A stretch of DNA of 64,000 nucleotides from Piliocolobus tephrosceles (GCF_002776525.5 NC_045441.1:69383467-69447466), one strand, 5' to 3'. Counted from the first letter of the stretch, positions 1-10,115 are shown. Translations and numbers: made by a program. Notes: a model not told the origin generated them from the sequence alone.

Positions 1-1915
1 ATTGGCGGAAGGTTTATCATAAATAACTCTTATTATTTTGGGATAAGTTCCATCAATACCAAATGTATTGAGATTTTTTAGCATGAAGGGCTGTTGAGTT
101 TTGTCAAAGGACTTTTCTGCATCTATTGAGATAATCATGTAGTTTTTGTCTTTGGTTCTATTTATATACTGGATTACGTTGATTGATTTGCATATGTTGA
201 ACCAGCCTTGCATCCCAGAGATGAAGCCCACTTGATCATGATGGAAAAGCTTTTTGATGTGCTCCTGGATTCGGTTTGCTGGTATTTTTTTATTGAGGAT
301 TTTTGCATCGATGTTCATGAGGGATATTGGTCTAAAATTCTCTTTTTTTGTTGTGTCTCTAACAAGCTTTGGTATCAGGATGATGTTCGCCTCATAAAAT
401 GAGTTAGGGAGGATTCCTTCTTTTTCTATTGATTGGAATAGTTTCAGAAGGAATGATACCAGCTCCTCCTTGCACCTCGGGTAGAATTCGGTGTGAATCC
501 ATCTGGTCCTGGACTTTTTTGGTTGGTAGGCTATTAATTATTGCCTCAATTTCAGAGCCTGCTATTGCTCTATTCAGGGATTCAACTTCTTCCTGGCTTA
601 GTCTTGGGAGAGTGTAAGTGTCCAGGAAATTATCAATTTCTTCTAGATTTTCTAGTTGATTTGCATAGAGGTGTTTATAGTATTCTCTGATGGTAGTTTG
701 TATTTCTGTGGGGTCAGTGGTGATATCTCCTTTATCATTTTTTATTGCGTCTATTTGATTCTTCTCTCTTTTCTTCTTTATTAGTCTTGCTAGCAGTCTA
801 TCAATTTTATTGATCTTTTCAAAAAACCAACTCCTGGATTCATTGATTTTTTGGAGGGTTTTTTGTGTCTCTATCTCCTTCAGTTCTGCTTGGATTTAGT
901 TATTTCTTGCCTTCTGCTAGCTTTTGAATGTGTTTGCTCTTGCTTCTCTAGTTCTTTTAATTGTGATGTTAGGGTGTCAATTTTAGATATTTCCTTCTTT
1001 CTCTTGTGGGCATTTAGTGCTATAAATTTCCCTCTACACACTGCTTTAAATGTGTCCCAGAGATTCTGATATGTTGTATCTTTGTTCTCATAGGTTTCAA
1101 ATAACTTCTTTATTTCTGCTTTCATTTTGTTATGTACCCAGTAGTCATTCAGGAGCAGGTTGTTCAGTTTCCATGTAGTTGAGCAGTTTTGATTGAGTTT
1201 CTTAGTCCTGAGTTCTAATTTGATTGCATTGTGAACTGAGAGACAGTTTGTTATAATTTCTGTTCTTTTACATTTGCTGAGGAGTGCTTTACTTCCAACT
1301 ATGTGGTCAATTTTGGAATAAGTGTGATGTGGTGCTGAGAAGAATGTATATTCTGTTGATTTGGGGTGGAGAGTTCTGTAGATGTCTATCAGGTCTGCTT
1401 GGTGCAGAGTTGAGTTCAATTCCTGGATATCCTTGTTAACTTTCTGTCTTGTTGATCTGTCTAATGTTGACAGTTAAAATCTCCCATTATTATTGTATGG
1501 GACTGTAAGTCTCTTTGTAAGTCTCTAAGGACTTGTTTTATGAATCTGGGTGCTCCTGTATTGGTTGCATATATATTTAGGATAATCAGCTCTTCCTGAT
1601 GAATTGATCCCTTTACCATTATGTAAAGGCCTTCTTTGTCTCTTTTGATCTTTGATGGTTTAAAGTCTGTTTTATCAGAGACTAGGATTGCAACCCCTGG
1701 TTTTTTTTTTTTTTCTCCATTTGCTTGTTAGATCTTCCTCCATCCCTTTATTTTGAATGTATGTGTGTCTCTGCATGTAAAATGGATTTCCTGAACACAG
1801 CAAACTGATGGGTCTTGACTCTTTATCCAATTTGCCAGTCTGTGTCTTTTAATTGGACTATTAATCCATTTACATTTAAGGTTAATATTGTTATGTGTGA
1901 ACTTGATCCTGTCAT
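1..1915 (-). pseudogene. L1 ORF2 (endonuclease and start of reverse transcriptase), broken and partial
   Basis: The start MTGSSSHITILTLNVNGL is at 1915, with the endonuclease residue N14 kept. One base is missing near 1860 (after LNVNGL), shifting the frame. A 7-base deletion near 1474 follows GDFN, which carries endonuclease D145. An open stretch of 179 residues (1419-880) holds the endonuclease C-terminal half: SAPHHTYSKIDHIVGSK keeps D205, but the SDH motif reads SVH (codon at 1236-1234). Another one-base loss near 880 shifts the frame again before the reverse transcriptase. Motif A is readable at about 95-140. A T13 run at 1701-1713 interrupts the endonuclease region. Not functional. Confidence 0.93.
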
Positions 1916-1978
1916 TGTGATATTAGCTGGTTATTTTGCTCGTTAGTTGATGCAGTTCCTTCCTAGCCTCGATGGTCT

Positions 1979-2995
1979 TTACATTTTGGCATGTTTTTGC
2001 AATGGCTGGTACAAGTTGTTCCTTTCCATGTTTAGTGCTTCCTTCAGGATCTCTTGTAGGGCAGGCCTGGTGGTGACAAAATCTCTAAGCATTTGCTTAT
2101 CTGTAAAGGATTTTATTTCTCCTTCACTGATGAAACTTAGTTTGGCTGGATATGAAATTCTGTGTTGAAAATTCTTTTCTTTAAAAATGTTGAATATTGG
2201 CTCCCACTCTCTTCTGGCTTGTAGAGTTTGTGCCAAGAGATCTGCTGTTAGTCTGATGGGCTTCCCTTTGTGGGTAACCCGACCTTTCTCTCTGGCTGTC
2301 CTTAACATTTTTTCCTTCATTTCAACTTTGGTGAATCTGACAATTATGTGTCTTGGAGTTGCTCTTCTCGAGAAGTATCTTTGTGACGTTCTCTGTATTT
2401 CTTGAATTTGAATGTTGGCCTGCCTTACTAGGTTGGGGAAGTTCTCCTGGACGATATCCTGCAGACTGTTTTCCAACTTGGTTCCATTTTCCCTGTCACT
2501 TTCAGGCACACCAATCAGAGGTAGATTTGGTGTTTTCACATAATCCCATATTTCTTGAGGGCTTTGTTCATTTCTTTTTACTCTTTTTTCTCTACATTTC
2601 TCTTCTTGCTTCACTTCATTCATTTGATCTTCAATCACTGATACTCTTTCTTCCAGTTGATCGAGTCAGTTACTGAAGTTTGTGCATTTGTCACGTAGTT
2701 CTCGTGTTATGGTTTTCATCTCTATCAGTTCTTTTATGGTCTTCTCTGTGTTGATTATTCTAGTTATCCATTCATCCGTTCTTTATTCAAGGTTTTTAGT
2801 TTCTTTGCCCTGGGTACGTAGTTCCTCCTCTAGCTCTGAGAAGTTTGATCGACTGAAGCCTTCTTCTCTCAACTCGTCAAAGTCATTCTCCATCCAGCTT
2901 TGTTCCATGGCTGGCGATGAGCTGCATTCCTTTGGAGGGGGAGATGCGCTCTGATTTTTTTAATTTCCAGCTTTTGTGCTCTGCTTTTTCCCCAT
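1979..2995 (-). pseudogene. L1 ORF1 (RNA-binding chaperone), broken
   Basis: ORF1p coats L1 RNA as a coiled-coil trimer. The ATG at 2995-2993 begins MGKKQ as in other L1PA copies. Codon 12 is already a stop (TAA, 2962-2960), and a second stop (TGA, 2668-2666) lies where related copies read CGA, a typical CpG decay. From 2638 the frame is open for 219 residues to the stop at 1979-1981. This covers the end of the coiled coil, the RRM (GVPESD, then RRATPRHIIVRFTKVEMKEK) and the C-terminal domain (ISYPAKLSFISEGEIK; MLRDFVTTRPALQE). Intact ORF1p is about 338 residues, so roughly the first 118 are disrupted. Confidence 0.93.
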
Positions 2996-4029
2996 CTTTG
3001 TGGTTTTATTTGCCTTTGGTCTTTAAGAATGGTGACATACTGTTGGGGTTTTGGCGTGGGTGTCCTTTCTGTTTGTTAGTTTTCCTTCTAACAGTCAGGA
3101 ACCTCACCTGCAGGTCTGTTGGAGTCTGCCTGAAGTCCACTCCAGACCCTGTTTGCCTGGGTATCAGCAGCAGAGGCTGCAGAAGATAGAATATTGCTGA
3201 ACAGTGAGTGTTGCTGTCTGATTCTTACTCTGGAAGCTTCATCTCACAGGTGTATCCAGCCATGTGAGGTCTGAAGTGTCAGTCTGCACCTAGTAGGGGA
3301 TGTCTCCCAGTTAGACCACTCAGGGGTCAGGTCCCCACTTGAGCAGGCAGTCTGTCCATTCTCAGATCTTAGCCTCTGTGCTGGGAGAACCACTGCTGTC
3401 TTCAAAACTGTCAGACAGGGACATTTACATTTGCAGAGGTTTCTACTGCTTTTTGTTTAGCTATGCCCTGTCCCCAGAGGTGGGGTCTACAGAGGCAGGC
3501 AGGCCTCCTTGAGCTGTGGTGGGCTCCACCCATTCGAGCTTCCTGGTGGCTTTGTTTACCTACTTAAGCCTCAGCAATGGCGGGCACCCCTCCCCCAGCC
3601 TTGCTGCCACCTTACAGTTTGATCTCAGACTGCTGTGCTAGCTATGAGGGAGGTTCCATGGGCATGGGACCCTGTGGGCCAGGTGTGGGATATAATCTCC
3701 TGGTGTGTCGTTTGCTAAAACCCTTGGTAAAGCACAGTATTAGGGTGAGAGTTACCCGCTTTTCCAGGTGTTGTGTGTCTCAGTTTCCCTTGGCTAGGAA
3801 ATGGAATTCCCTTCCCCCTTTCGCTTTCCAGGTGAGGTGATGCCTCACCCTGCTTCAGCTCTCACTGGTTGGGCTGCACCCGCTGACCAGCACTGACTGT
3901 CTGACATGCCCCAGTGAGATGAACCCGGTACCTCAGTTGAAAATGCAGAAATCATCCATCTTCTGTGTCACTCATGGTGGGAGCTGGAGGCTGGAGCTCT
4001 TCCTATTTGGCCATCTTGGGCGCCCCCTC
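2996..4029 (-). promoter_or_regulatory. L1PA 5'UTR with internal promoter
   Basis: GC-richer leader between the L1 5' end and the ORF1 ATG. A YY1-type core (CAAGATGGC read on minus, 4010-4018) sits at the very 5' end, where YY1 is known to set the L1 start site. L1 5'UTRs also have an antisense promoter, which here would fire rightward on the plus strand from about 3400-3650 into the LTR and MLT1. The open frame at 3577-3840 (+) lies inside this UTR and is not a gene. Present activity is unknown. Confidence 0.8.
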
Positions 4030-4030
4030 T

Positions 4031-4701
4031 GATAAACATCTTAAACAACGGAAAACAGGGTTCAAGGGCAGAGAAACAGTCTGACCTCAGATTTACCAGG
4101 GCAGGAATTTTCCCCACCCTAGTACACCTGAGGGTACTGCAGGAGACCAGGGAGTATGTCAGTCCTTATCTCAACTGCATAAGATAGACATTCCCAGAGC
4201 GGCTGCTTATAGACCTCCCCACAGGAATGAATTCCCTTCCCAGGGTCTTAATATTAATAATCCTTGCTGGGAAAAGAATGTAGTGATATATCTCCTACTT
4301 TCGAGTCCATTTATAGGCTCTCTGCAAGAACAAGAACAAAAATATACCTCTTTTTGCCTGACCTCGCATGCAGTCAGACTTTATGGTTGTCTTCCCTTGT
4401 TCCCTAAAATTGCTGTTATTCTGTTCTTTTTCAAGATGCACTGATTTCATATTGTTCAAACACGCATGTTTTACAATCAATTTGTACAGGTAACACAATT
4501 ATAGTGGTCCTGAGGTGACATACATCCTCAGCTTACAAAGATTACAGGATTAAGAGATTAAAGTAAGAAAGGTGTAAGAAATTATAAAAGTATTAATTTG
4601 GGAACTGATAAATGTCCATATTAAAATGAAATCTTCACAATTTATGTTCCTGTGCCACAGCTTCAGCCAGTCCCTCCATTCGGGGTCCCTGACTTCCCAC
4701 A
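4031..4701 (-). mobile_element. ERVK-class LTR (MER11/MER9-like), 3' part displaced by the L1
   Basis: The LTR begins with TG at 4701 (minus strand: TGTGGGAAGTCAGGGACCCC), typical of HERV-K-related LTRs of the MER11/MER9/LTR22 group as I remember them; subfamily not settled. A TATA element (CTATAAATGG on minus, 4317-4308) marks the promoter region. The copy stops where the L1 5' end begins, so the rest of the LTR should lie past the L1 3' end, outside the window. No gag, pol or env sequence is adjacent. The frame at 4295-4498 (-) is chance. Confidence 0.7.
4308..4317 (-). promoter_or_regulatory. TATA box of the ERVK-type LTR
   Basis: CTATAAATGG on the minus strand, about 390 bases into the LTR from its TG end and followed by LTR sequence that would be the R region. 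This is the usual place for a retroviral core promoter. Whether it still works cannot be seen. Confidence 0.5.
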
Positions 4702-4984
4702 ATAGGTCTCACTGTGTAACAATCAAGGTAATGGCAGGACTTTGTTTACTCTTAAAACTCTAGAGGGAAAGACATTTTCTTGCCTTTTCTAGCGTGTGGA
4801 AGTCACCTACATACCTTGTTTAGTTGCCTTTTCTTCCATCTTCAAGGCCAGTGGCATAGCGTCTTCGAATCTCCCTCTCTGACCTCTTCTGCCCCTTCCA
4901 CTTTGAAGGACCTCTGTGATCACAGGTTATAAGGACTGGCACACTGATGTATTGAGGGAAGGAGACATTATTCTGCCTACCACA
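4702..4984 (-). mobile_element. MLT1-family MaLR LTR, interrupted by the ERVK LTR
   Basis: On the minus strand this starts at 4984 with TGTGGTAGGCAGAATAATG, the MLT1 5' end, and continues through the GAAGATG...AGGC body to a stretch resembling CCTTGATTNTAGCCCAGTGAGACC before being cut by the LTR at 4701. The missing MLT1 3' end (the AATAAATTTGTGTTGTTTTAAGCC part) should lie beyond the L1, left of the window. Confidence 0.7.
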
Positions 4985-4986
4985 AG

Positions 4987-5100
4987 TGTCACCAGTTTAG
5001 AATGAGGACTCTGAGGCACAAGGAATTTAAGAAACTTAACTTTAAGCTAGTAAGTGGAGAATTCAAAAACCTTCATGGTTAACAACTAAATCATACTGCC
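4987..5100 (-). mobile_element. MIR SINE
   Basis: Weak but ordered match to the MIR complement: gaggactctgaggcacaagg, then agctagtaagtgg, then ggttaacaactaaatcatactg, which corresponds to the tRNA-like end. An ancient mammalian SINE. Confidence 0.6.
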
Positions 5101-5242
5101 ACTTCAAAAGGAGAGTAAAGTATTGCTAGTGCTATCTTACTTATATTCTTTTGATTCATATTGGGTTAACCAGTGTTTGCTGAGATACCATTGTGTTACA
5201 TATGTCATAAAATAAGACTCTAAGAACTATTATGAATGAAAG

Positions 5243-5475
5243 TTGAGCATCCAAAATCAGAAAACTCTGAAATCTGAAATGCTTGAAAAAACAAAACTTA
5301 TTTAGCACCAACATTATGCTCAAAGGAAATACTCACTGGAGCATTTTAGATTTTGGATTTTCAGATTTGGGATGCTCAATCAATATAATACAAATATTCC
5401 AAAATCCAAAAAAATCCAAAATCTGAAACAGTTCTTTTCCCAAGCATTTTGGATAAGGGATACTCAGTCTGTATA
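5243..5475 (-). mobile_element. Tigger-type DNA transposon, internally deleted copy 1
   Basis: Characteristic strings of short ccaaaatcc/ctgaaat words: it begins TTGAGCATCC and ends GGGATACTCAGTCTG, the complementary termini of a Tigger-like (pogo-clade) element, probably Tigger7; I am unsure of the subfamily. Both ends are present with the middle missing. No transposase reading frame remains. Confidence 0.6.
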
Positions 5476-6446
5476 ATGATTAACTGAACCTAGGTCTAGC
5501 ACTCAATAAACTTAGATTCCAACAGAAAAGATAAACCATATCAAATTAAACTATTAGATAGATAGATATAGATACATAAATACCATAAGTGAAATACATT
5601 AAATGATATAAACATCTAGAAGAATGAGAGTCATGCAGTTTACCATTTTCCCAACTCCACTGAGGTTCCTTGATGAGTCATGGCTTATATTTATTTGTTC
5701 ATTTACAACTAAATAGTGATACTCATTGATGATACTGGCTGTCCTAATTAGCACAATATTTTTGAAAATTGTCATTTTCTACTTTATAGAACTTGAAATG
5801 TTTGGAGTCACCTTCTGTCCTTAGATCTATGGATATCTTTTCAAATATCTTTCATTTTTAAACTTAAGTTTTAATTTATACATAGAAAATGATGAAATTA
5901 TAATACATAGCCCCAAAATTTCTTGAACTTGCTCATTTGAAAATATGACAAATTTGACACAAAGTTATGGCCTGTGAAAGTTTGGATCTCTCTCCTTAGT
6001 TTATGACTTGTTGGCTACTGTTTCAGGTTTCCTGTTTCCCTGAGCACCTGAACACAAAATGGCACCTTTGCACAGATTTTCTGTAATATGTCTACTGACT
6101 CCAGGAACTGTGTGAGTGTAGTAAATTTAGTTCTAGGACAGGGCACAGGCATGGGATCATAATGGCCTTGCATAGTCCTCTGTCTTCTTCTTTACTCCAT
6201 CCATCCTGCCTGATGACCTTTCACACACCAAGCCTGGCTATGAGCCTCACCATCCCCTATGCTGATGTAAAGCCCAAAAGAAGTGTTACCAGTTTCATCC
6301 CTCACCACCACCATACATAAAACAGCTTCTGTCTTCAAAGGCAGCCAATTTTCGCAGTCTGATCTGACCTTGCCAGTCCTCTTATATTCAGGTGTATAAA
6401 ACGTTCTCCTCCTTATGGCATCAAAATGAAATAAATACTAAAGTGC
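5476..6446. other. unassigned AT-rich DNA; possible LTR-like segment 5970-6440
   Basis: No gene. A short GATA-type tract lies near 5552-5575. The more balanced stretch 5970-6440 has a TATA-like gtataaaac at 6393 and ends in tgaaataaatact, which looks faintly like an LTR 3' part, but I do not recognise a family. Confidence 0.25.
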
Positions 6447-6824
6447 TGTATTCATTTGTTCTCATGCTGTTAATAATGACATATCTTAGACTGGGTAATT
6501 TATAAAGGAAAGAGGTTTAATTGACTCACAGTTTCACATGGCCGGGGAGGCCTCAGGAAACTTACAATCATGGCAGAAGGGAAAGCAAACATATCCTTCT
6601 TCACATGGCAGCAGGAGAGAAAAGAATGAGAGCCCAGAGAAGGAGGAAACTCTTTATTAAAAAATCAGATCTCGTGAGAATTTACTCATTTTCACAAGAA
6701 TAGGATGAGGGAAACTGCCCACATGATTCAATTACCTCCCACCAGGTCCTTCCTGTGATAGGTGGGGATTATGGGAACTACAATTCAAGATGAGATTTGG
6801 TGGGTCCATGGTCAAACCATATCA
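6447..6824 (-). mobile_element. THE1/MST-type MaLR solo LTR
   Basis: Full-length LTR in reverse: the plus strand begins TGTATT and ends CCATATCA, the complement of the TGATATGG start of THE1/MST LTRs. The body matches throughout (gactgggtaatttataaagg; aggcctcaggaaacttacaatc; agatctcgtgag; tgattcaattacctcccacc). Length of about 378 bases is normal. No internal retroviral sequence, so a solo LTR. The open frame at 6521-6703 is inside it and is not a gene. Confidence 0.9.
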
Positions 6825-7085
6825 ACTACTTTAAAGAGTCAGTTTTTGACCTTCTTTGAAAGCCAGAATGCATTTTTCTTCATCATTTAGGACTTCTAAG
6901 TTTTCCACTTATATACAGGAGGATAAGTGGGTATGCTTACCTCTTTGTTTTACATTTCAAGAACAATGATGGTTTTCTTTACGATTTGGGTACGGAAAAG
7001 ATAAAACCATTATTCAGAACTTTCTTATTATAGCCTTACAATAACTTTAAATGGTCCTATAAATAAAAGTCTAATTGAGTTCTAT

Positions 7086-7088
<3 letters not shown>
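6825..7088. other. unassigned sequence
   Basis: Non-coding AT-rich sequence between the LTR and the CA repeat. Nothing recognised. Confidence 0.3.

Positions 7089-7130
<42 letters not shown>
7089..7130. repeat. (CA)n microsatellite
   Basis: About twenty CA units, nearly pure, followed by tgcacac. It stands where the poly-T (tail complement) of the adjacent reverse-oriented Alu monomer would be. The histidine-threonine run of the open frame at 7075-7293 is only this repeat read as codons. Confidence 0.95.
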
Positions 7131-7132
<2 letters not shown>

Positions 7133-7137
7133 CACAC

Positions 7138-7270
7138 AGTCTGCTGTATCACCCGGACTTGGGTGCAGTGGCACCATCATGGCTCACTGTAGCCTCAAAC
7201 TCAAGTGATCCACCTGCCTCAGCCTCCCGAGTAGCTGGGACTACCATCTGTGAGTCTCTATGCCTGGCCA
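7138..7270 (-). mobile_element. Alu left-monomer relic (FLAM or AluJ type)
   Basis: Plus strand reads gggtgcagtggcaccatcatggctcactg ... gcctcagcctcccgagtagctgggac and ends tgcctggcca, the complement of an Alu/FLAM left arm. No right arm follows. Strongly diverged, so an early primate insertion. The region before the end (about 7246-7260) is deleted relative to Alu. Confidence 0.8.
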
Positions 7271-7959
7271 TCAAATATATTAAATATTACTAAATAGAAA
7301 ATATTTACTCTAACTCCTATCATGTGGACCTAGTTTATTTTTATAGCTAATTATTATTATTTTTCAAAATGTCATAGATACTTCTATAAATTTAGCACAA
7401 TAACCTTTATTTTGTCTATGTATGCATCTTCAGAAAAATATTCACTTAATATCTATAAACACTGTATTTTGTGCTTCTTTGCCTTGATATTAATATGAAA
7501 ATCTAGTATACATTAGGAATATTAGAAATGCATTGTTGAACTTTTAGAACTATGTAAGTATTTAATATGTGGGTATTTAAAGTGTAGCATATTTAAATAT
7601 GTTTAATATAACACTGGAACTAAATACACTACCATTTAAGTGCAGTAAATCAGATAGTATTGATTTCATTTTTCTGATCATATATTTTTCACTTAATGCA
7701 GAATATTTTCATGTATATGTCAATTTTCCATGTCTACTAAGTATGCCAATTTATATTATAATAAAGCATTCCTCTTAATGTTTTCCTATAAATCAAATTT
7801 GCCATTATCTACCCAATTATGAATACTTACAATTTTAGCATTATATTAGACTGTTTCAACTTTTGTTTCTTACACATTTAGATGAAACAGAAAGTAGTTT
7901 TCAGGCTCTAATTCATAAAACTTGTGCTTGAGAGGATATTACAAGTTGTGTATATTTTA
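7271..7959. other. unassigned AT-rich DNA
   Basis: No reading frame of note and no repeat recognised with confidence; a decayed old element is possible. Confidence 0.3.
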
Positions 7960-8277
7960 TCCAAAATATTTATCACCAGAACTGTTTGAATTTCATATTT
8001 TTTCAGATTTTGAAATACTTGCATATACATAATGAGATTTCTGGGGGAATGGTATCAAGTCTAAACAAAAATTATTTATCTTTCATATACACCTTCTACA
8101 CATAGTCTGAAGGTAATTTTATGCAAGATTTTAAGTAATTTTGTGCATGAAGCAAAGTTTGTTTAAGTGCTTATGTATGGAATTTTCCATTTGTGGCATC
8201 ATGTTGGCACTCAAAAAGTTTTGTATTTCAGAGCGTTTCAGATTTTGGATTTTTTGTATTAGGAATGCTCAACCTGT
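7960..8277 (+). mobile_element. Tigger-type DNA transposon, copy 2
   Basis: Same family as 5243-5475 but in the opposite orientation and with more of the interior: acttgcatatacataatgag, catatacaccttctacacat, gtctgaaggtaattttatgc, ttgtgcatgaagcaaagttt. It ends with ggaatgctcaacctgtaat, the inverted terminus. The first 30 or so bases of the left terminus are missing. Not autonomous. Confidence 0.65.
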
Positions 8278-9064
8278 AATTATAACATATTATTCCCTCC
8301 TCTCTTTAATACACAGATAAAATGTTACATTACTATAACACCGTAGAACACCAAAAATGTCACCAACTAATACATTCTTAGGTGCCAAATAAGTGATAAA
8401 GTATTGTGACTATAGAAGAGAAGAAAAAATCCTGCTCAGAATGATTTGGTGACACTCCAATAGACGACTAAGAATTTGAGCTATAACTATATATGATATA
8501 ATCAACTAGAAGTTAGAAGACATTTCAGAAATGGAATTTGAACATGTAAGAAGACTTATTTGAAGAAGCAGAGGGTTCTTACAGAAAAATGTTACAACTT
8601 ATATAGGTAGGCAAGTCCCATAAGTACAGTCTTCAGTAAAAATAATATAGTCAAATTTGGTCCTCTAAGCAATAAATTTGTTGACCAAAATAAAATCCTA
8701 TAAAATGACTATAAAATCAATTGGAAAATGCATTGCTGAAAAAAATGGGTTTATTCAATTATTTTCTCCCTTTTTCTGAGCTTTCATACTTCATAGGAAA
8801 CATGGTGAAGCACTGCGTCATGCCCTGTATGGAATGAAAAGTTGAAATCCCTGAATATGGGGAAAAAAATTTCTTTAGGATGTTTGCATTCTGAAAAAGA
8901 AAATAATATATATACAAATAATAGTAGGAAAATAAGGTCATTATCAATGTTCTAAGACAGAAAACAGAAGAATACTACAGGTGTTTGAGAGAGCAAGATA
9001 CACCATGTCAGGTTGGAAAATTGCAAACAATTAATTAAGGAAGTGCTAATTGTATTGGATAGTT
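8278..9064. other. unassigned sequence
   Basis: Non-coding, AT-rich. I see no gene or repeat I can name. Confidence 0.3.
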
Positions 9065-9080
9065 AAAAACTATCAGGAAG

Positions 9081-9359
9081 GGCCGGGCGCGGTGGCTCAA
9101 CCCTGTAATCCCAGCACGTTGGGAGGCCGAGACGGGCGGATCATGAGGTCAGGAGATCGAGACCATCCTGGCTAACACGGTGAAACCCCGTCTCTACTAA
9201 AAATACAAAAAAAACTAGCCCGGCGAGGTGGCGGGTGCCTGTAGTCCCAGCTACTCGGGAGGCTGAGGCAGGAGAATGGCATAAACCCGGGAGGCGGAGC
9301 TTGCAGTGAGCTGAGATCCGGCCACTGCACTCCAGCCTGGGCGACAGAGCGAGACTCTG

Positions 9360-9390
<31 letters not shown>
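9081..9390 (+). mobile_element. AluY of the Old World monkey AluYR lineage
   Basis: Full-length Alu with A27 tail (9364-9390) and a perfect 15-base target-site duplication AAAAACTATCAGGAA (9065-9079 and 9387-9401). The nick site TT|AAAA is that of the L1 endonuclease. Pol III B box GATCGAGAC lies at 9155-9163; an A-box-like TGGCTCAACCC lies at 9093. The bases CTCAA, GACGGGCGG, ACTAGCC, GCGAGGTGG, ATAAACCC and GAGATCCGGCC are those of cercopithecid AluYR rather than human AluY. The minus-strand frames at 9141-9674 and 9172-9450 are read from this Alu and are not genes. Confidence 0.95.
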
Positions 9391-9392
<2 letters not shown>

Positions 9393-9469
9393 TATCAGGA
9401 AAACATAAGGCAGGTATTTTGGAGGAGTGACATGGAAAAAGGTTGACCACATATGTAAGACATTGGTTC

Positions 9470-10115
9470 TTATTTTTCTGGAGTGTGGAGGATGAAAAGC
9501 CTTTACATTAAGTAGTTTGAATTGAGGTATGGACATATTTGATTTTGTCCCAGTAGTTTGCACTTTATTTTTAAGGTAATAGAGATCCAGGAAATTTTTG
9601 TTCCAATGATTAGAGGTTGTGCAACAGGAATAATTAACCTGCCTGTGGTGTGCGCATGGTTTGGGGCAAGGCAAAATTTTAAGTTAGAAGCCATTAAAAG
9701 AGAGCAACAATTAAGGAATGTTTTAACTACAGAAATAAAAATAGAAAGAAAACTATTTTTTCAAAACATTTTATAGTTGAAGTTCCTTGGATTTGGGGGC
9801 TAATTGGACATGACATCTAATCAATAGGAAGGGGTTGAAGAGATAACTCAAGGGAGTCTCCAAGGGAGAGATCCTAGAAAGAGGTTAGAAAGGAAGACAA
9901 GAATAGAGCCCCAAGAAATATGCCTTTAAGAAGGTGAAGAGGAAAAGGGTCTGTGAACGGAAATATAACAAAAGAAGAAAGGTAACATAGTAGCCAGACA
10001 TAGGAGGATAGAAGGAGAAAAAGTTGCAATCCATAGTGTCATTAAAAATGTATAAATTATTTCTAAATATGAACTGAAAAATATCTTTGTATATCAACTA
10101 GATCATAAACAGTCT
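9470..10115 (-). mobile_element. L2 LINE fragment (reverse-transcriptase part)
   Basis: Degenerate but collinear with the L2 complement: a block like gacatctaatcaatagg, then atagagccccaagaaatatgcc (the QGSVLGP region in reverse), then the blocks upstream of it. An ancient mammalian LINE of the CR1 clade. No open frame survives. Confidence 0.55.

Larger units (their letters stand above)
1..4029 (-). mobile_element. L1PA LINE-1, 5'-complete, 3' part beyond the window
   Basis: A primate L1 read from right to left. The 5' end, with its conserved CAAGATGGCC block, lies near 4010-4029. A 5'UTR of about 1 kb follows, then ORF1 (ATG at 2995, stop at 1979-1981), a 63-base inter-ORF spacer and ORF2 (ATG at 1915). 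ORF2 leaves the left edge just after reverse-transcriptase motif A (IISIDAEKSFDK, about 95-140), so the FADD motif, ORF2 end, 3'UTR and tail are not visible. ORF1 and ORF2 both carry stops or frameshifts, so the copy cannot supply its own proteins. The translated ORF1 tail is close to young L1PA, which suggests a middle-aged L1PA subfamily; the exact subfamily needs an alignment. Confidence 0.95.

Noticed and set aside
4295..4498. Retroviral reading frame in the ERVK-type LTR
   Set aside because: It lies wholly within the LTR around the TATA box, where no protein is encoded.
5970..6440. Unnamed LTR
   Set aside because: A TATA-like word and an AATAAA-like end are present, but no TG..CA ends or family strings that I can identify. 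Left as unassigned.
7075..7293. Histidine-threonine-rich small protein
   Set aside because: It is a CA microsatellite and an Alu monomer translated by chance.
9141..9674. 177-codon minus-strand open frame
   Set aside because: Its central and C-terminal parts are the reverse of an AluY, including the poly-T read as Phe. The N-terminal part has no protein features.
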